Assembly: GCA_023410475.1 (NCBI GenBank)
Contig: JAEYPS010000026.1
Coordinates: forward strand, 10,593 to 74,592
Length of the DNA stretch: 64,000 nucleotides
Source: Bacillota bacterium
Lineage (GTDB): Bacteria; Bacillota; Clostridia; Christensenellales; SZUA-584
Direction of reading: 5' to 3'
The position numbers were made by a program, and so were the translations under genes. Numbering within the stretch: the first letter of the stretch is position 1; each line of letters opens with the position of its first letter. The notes under the pieces are model-generated. The model was not told where the DNA came from. It saw only the letters and a program-made list of their open reading frames with translations, and did not search any database. Shown one piece after another: positions 61,260 to 64,000 of this stretch.

Positions 61260-61550
61260 TTAGTGCCCTTTTCTGTTTGGGTTTGCGGAGAACCAGCCCT
61301 TTGCCACGCGCTTTCGCTGCTCCTTGAGTTCCCCAATGCTCCACAGGCAGGTAAAGCCCAAAATGGCAAAAAACGACGAGGGTATCAGCGCATTCATCAC
61401 GACTGAAAGCGCCAGAAAAACCAAACCCGCGATTAAAAACACCGGCCAGATCTTCTCTGAAAAATAATACTCTCCTTTTATTACGATAGGGTGGAAGATA
61501 CCCATTACAACAAAGGCAAACAATCCGATTACAATCCCGGTTAAAGTCAC
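61260..61550 (-). CDS. DUF4491 membrane protein
   Basis: 96 aa from GTG 61550 (VTLTGIVIGLFAF), with AGAGG eight bases ahead; three extra codons would be gained by an earlier GTG. Three hydrophobic segments include the conserved-looking GIFHPIVIKGEYYF, which matches DUF4491 proteins of Firmicutes and Bacteroidetes, function unknown. It lies between the VOC gene and the catalase, 19 bp after the catalase stop. An inverted repeat follows at about 61178-61220 (AAAGGAA...TTCCTTT). Confidence 0.85.
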   Translation of the reverse strand: MTLTGIVIGLFAFVVMGIFHPIVIKGEYYFSEKIWPVFLIAGLVFLALSVVMNALIPSSFFAILGFTCLWSIGELKEQRKRVAKGWFSANPNRKGH

Positions 61551-61569
61551 ACGCTCCACCTCTTTTCAT

Positions 61570-63330
61570 TCATTTTTTTAGGTATTCCGAAATCTGTTGT
61601 GCGACCCGCTGGCCGAATACCGGCGAGGCGTTGTAAAAGTAGCTTAGTACAACGCGCTGTATCTCGCCCGACACAAACGCAAGCTCGGAGGCGATATTAT
61701 CCACCAGATGATCCTGCCACTCGGGTGAGAGGGATAGGTACCGCTCCCCGGCCTGTTTGAAGTTATCCGGTTTGGCGATTTCAGAACGTACCAACGGCCC
61801 TTCCGCGGTTGTGCCGACGCCGCTGGTCACCAGTTTATCCGGTGTCCAGTTTTCCTGATGGTTTACCGGTATGCTGCGAAAATTCTCCCCCAGCCGGCGG
61901 CGCTGTGAATCCCAATAGATATTTGCCCGAGCCTGCAGCAGCTTATCATCCGAAAGCTCTGCGCCTTCCAGTAAGTTGGTTGGCGAAAAGGCCGCTTTTT
62001 CAACCTGCTCCATGTAGTTATCGGGGTTTTGGTTGAGCGTGAGCAGGCCAACCGGTACCAACGGGTACTGCCGTTCATCCCAAACCTTGGTGCAGTCCAG
62101 CGGGTCGTAGGGCAGGCGCCGCTCGTCGCTCGGGTCCATCAGCTGAACACGCAATTCATATTGAACGGGCGTGCCTGCGGCAATGGTATCAAAAAGTTCC
62201 TGCCCCGCCATATCCGGGTTGATGCCTGCGAGCCTGGTCGCCTCCTGTCGGGTGATGTATTCTTCTCCGGCAAGGGGAATCCAGTGATATTTCACATAGC
62301 GGCGCATCCCCTCTGCGTTTCTCCACACAAAGGTGTTTACGCTGTGGCCGGGGATACGGCGAAGACTTTTTATCGTGCCCACGTCGGAGTACAGCCAGGT
62401 GACAAAATGCGTCGCCTCAGGAGCGCTGGCGACAAACCTCCAGAACCGTTGCGGGTCGATGAGATTGTTCACCGGAGAAGGGAAGAGCGAGGTGAACGCC
62501 TGCGGAAAGCGCACGCCGTCGCGGACAAAGAGTACCGGGATATGGTTGAATACGAGGTCGAAGACACCTTCCGGCGCATAGAATTTTGTCGAGAAGCCCT
62601 TTACATTCCGTGCGGTATCCGGAGTGCCCCTGTTGCCTGCGGCGAGTGAGAAACGTACCATCGCCGGAACCTGCTGCCCCGGGGTTTGCAAAAAGCTCAG
62701 CTTGGTATACGGCCTCATAGAGTTCGTCGTGCGGAAGGTTCCGAATGCGCCGTAGCCCTTTACGTGCACCGGGCGTTCCAGTATCTTACTGTTAATGAAT
62801 ATCTCAAGGGCTTCGTGCAAGGTACTGTCCTGGTGCAGTACCGGGCCTCTCTCACCAACGGTCTGAGAATGCTTTGTATGTAGAATTCGGTCATTTTCCC
62901 ACAAGGCGGTCGATTCTTCGGGGCTTTCGTACTTCCATGCCGGTTCCTCCGTCGGCATTGTCGGTACGGGCATTGGGTAGGGCCGATTATCCTGACCCAT
63001 TGCATTATCCGTAAACAGGCCTCCCGGCGGGTTTGGCATCGTGCCTTGGTTATTTGGCACAAGGCTTTCAGGCATCCTATTTGATTGTACCGACGGCCGG
63101 GCTTGCGAATCGTTCTCAAAGGACTGGTTAACCTGTTGTTGCGGTTGTACTGTCGGCATGTTACCGCTGTTCGGAACATTCTCTGGAATATTGCTGCGCT
63201 GGCGCATATTCATGTACATTTCCTGCATTTTTTGCTCGATCATCCAATCAGGTACGCTGCCGGAAGCATTTGAATTCCCACCCTGCTTTTGTGATTCCAA
63301 CTGAAACCACCCGCTATTGTGCTGCATCAT
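61570..63330 (-). CDS. Heme catalase with unusual ~145-residue N-terminal extension
   Basis: 586 aa. The catalase core begins near residue 150 (TVGERGPVLHQD). Catalytic His189 lies in ERPVHVKGYGAFGTF, Asn262 in FDLVFNHIPVLFVRD, and the proximal heme Tyr472 in NIYWDSQRRRLGENF, all conserved. Normal catalases lack the first ~145 residues; this part is rich in Gln, Asn, Pro and Met (QKMQEMYMNMRQRS, PQQQVNQSFEN) with no signal peptide. It could target the enzyme, for example to a spore layer. The start follows AGGGGAGAGCGA. It disproportionates hydrogen peroxide. Confidence 0.93.
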   Translation of the reverse strand: MMQHNSGWFQLESQKQGGNSNASGSVPDWMIEQKMQEMYMNMRQRSNIPENVPNSGNMPTVQPQQQVNQSFENDSQARPSVQSNRMPESLVPNNQGTMPNPPGGLFTDNAMGQDNRPYPMPVPTMPTEEPAWKYESPEESTALWENDRILHTKHSQTVGERGPVLHQDSTLHEALEIFINSKILERPVHVKGYGAFGTFRTTNSMRPYTKLSFLQTPGQQVPAMVRFSLAAGNRGTPDTARNVKGFSTKFYAPEGVFDLVFNHIPVLFVRDGVRFPQAFTSLFPSPVNNLIDPQRFWRFVASAPEATHFVTWLYSDVGTIKSLRRIPGHSVNTFVWRNAEGMRRYVKYHWIPLAGEEYITRQEATRLAGINPDMAGQELFDTIAAGTPVQYELRVQLMDPSDERRLPYDPLDCTKVWDERQYPLVPVGLLTLNQNPDNYMEQVEKAAFSPTNLLEGAELSDDKLLQARANIYWDSQRRRLGENFRSIPVNHQENWTPDKLVTSGVGTTAEGPLVRSEIAKPDNFKQAGERYLSLSPEWQDHLVDNIASELAFVSGEIQRVVLSYFYNASPVFGQRVAQQISEYLKK

Positions 63331-63505
63331 TCGCTCTCCCCTTAATTATGATATATAGTAAGCCTCAGGCTTATTAAGATGTCCGATAATACAGTGAAAA
63401 CAGCCATCTTGTTTAGACGCTCTTTAAATATATATTCAAATTATTTTTAAAATGTCGATATGCCGTCATATTTTTTGAGAGGATATGCAGTCTGAAGCAA
63501 CATGC

Positions 63506-63549
63506 AAAAAGCCACACGCCTGCGTTCGTACGCAATCGTGTGGCTTTTT
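63506..63549 (-). terminator. Terminator of tRNA-Arg
   Basis: AAAAAGCCACACG pairs with CGTGTGGCTTTTT around a loop that holds TGCGT/ACGCA. A T-run is present on the minus strand. Confidence 0.92.
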
Positions 63550-63553
63550 AACT

Positions 63554-63630
63554 TGGTGCGCTCGACAGGAGTCGAACCTGCGGCCTTCAGAGTCGGAGTC
63601 TGACGCTCTATCCAGCTGAGCTACGGGCGC
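63554..63630 (-). tRNA. tRNA-Arg (anticodon CCG)
   Basis: 77 bases including CCA. The acceptor starts GCGCCCG, the D-arm is GCTCAGCTGGATAGAGC, the anticodon stem TCAGA/TCTGA encloses CTCCGAC giving CCG, and the T-arm is GCAGGTTCGACTCCTGT. The intact cloverleaf is read leftward towards the catalase gene. Confidence 0.95.
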
Positions 63631-64000
63631 ATATATCTTTTGTATCTAAAAGCAGTATATAGTATAGCATAGATATTTTAAAAAGAAAAGCATGAACTTA
63701 TTGTTGATTAAGTTAGGGAATAATTTATATAAAGTGGTTATCGAGTGTCTTATGATACAGCTACTATGGAAGAACTAGCTTAGTTAAGGTTGTAAATAAT
63801 ATTGATTCATGATCCGATAACGACTATAATATATAGGACACAACTTAAAGTCTTGTAATCGAGAAGAATCTTTCACCTATCTACAATTAACCGAAAAAGC
63901 GCATAAAAGCGCAAATAAGCGACGAAGCCCGCGTGCATACAAAGCGCATTAACCGCAGCCATCCCAAGGTTTCGCAGCCCCCGGGTAAAGTGCAAGTAAA
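63631..64000. other. Gene-free right edge
   Basis: AT-rich sequence without a supported ORF. The last ~100 bases contain GC-richer repeated bits (GCGCATAAAAGCGCAAATAAGCG). I see no gene or RNA that can be named. Confidence 0.4.

Overview
The window looks like a chromosome segment of an anaerobic, low- to mid-GC Firmicute, most likely a Clostridia relative of the Oscillospiraceae/Ruminococcaceae. I infer this from YesM/YesN-type sugar regulation, DegV, DUF1700/PadR, a ComFB-like protein, DUF4491, a yjdF riboswitch, frequent GTG/TTG starts with strong AGGAGG sites, and xPxTG-type surface proteins. No marker gene fixes the species.

Layout. (1) 1-9.5 kb: carbohydrate locus. A two-component system, a GH42 glycosidase, a PdxA-family dehydrogenase and the start of a four-carbon acid sugar kinase run leftwards. 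A sugar ABC transporter (binding protein and two permeases, no ATPase) runs rightwards. (2) 9.5-12.4 kb: accessory patch with a truncated IS200-type transposase, an SDR reductase divergent from a TetR regulator, and the 3' tail of a lost serine recombinase. (3) 12.4-32.7 kb: a roughly 20.2-kb integrative element at the 3' end of tRNA-Leu(UAA). It is bounded on the right by an intact serine recombinase and the tRNA, and on the left by a second copy of the recombinase tail, terminator and tRNA 3' end. Cargo: a two-gene Druantia type III-like defence system (DruH/DruE candidates), DUF960 and DUF1643 proteins, a divergent pair of Xre regulators with matched inverted operators, very small hydrophobic peptides, a secreted WG-repeat protein and an unknown AT-rich gene. 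A replication module follows, with an SF3 helicase, a miniature family A DNA polymerase and a DUF669/SSB-like protein, plus a decayed or recoded repeat gene. (4) 33-35.7 kb: two tandem, highly expressed-looking surface proteins with near-identical C-terminal halves. (5) 35.9-38.5 kb: an operon of HD-GYP phosphodiesterase, ParA ATPase and ComFB-like protein. (6) 38.9-48 kb: surface glycan genes (acyltransferase, GT2-GtrA), a TetR/membrane operon, type 4 UDG, PduL, an MFS exporter with a structured leader, and PadR/DUF1700. (7) 48-53 kb: a candidate structured RNA, a MutS2-like protein without Smr domain, and a three-gene ABC exporter, all overlapping. (8) 53-64 kb: lipoproteins, an ECF sigma/anti-sigma pair, DegV, TetR, PEBP, a yjdF riboswitch with an internally deleted YjdF and an adjacent DHA2 exporter, VOC, DUF4491, a catalase with a long N-terminal extension, and tRNA-Arg(CCG).

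The most unusual points are: the self-replicating defence element and its tandem history at tRNA-Leu; the HD-GYP/ParA/ComFB operon, which I read as a possible cyclic-dinucleotide-controlled positioning system; the structured RNA region before the MutS2-like gene; a gene with an ATA/ATT start and internal frameshift that joins three related repeats; and the YjdF whose riboswitch is intact while its own domain is shortened. All assignments are from reading the sequence; no database search was run.
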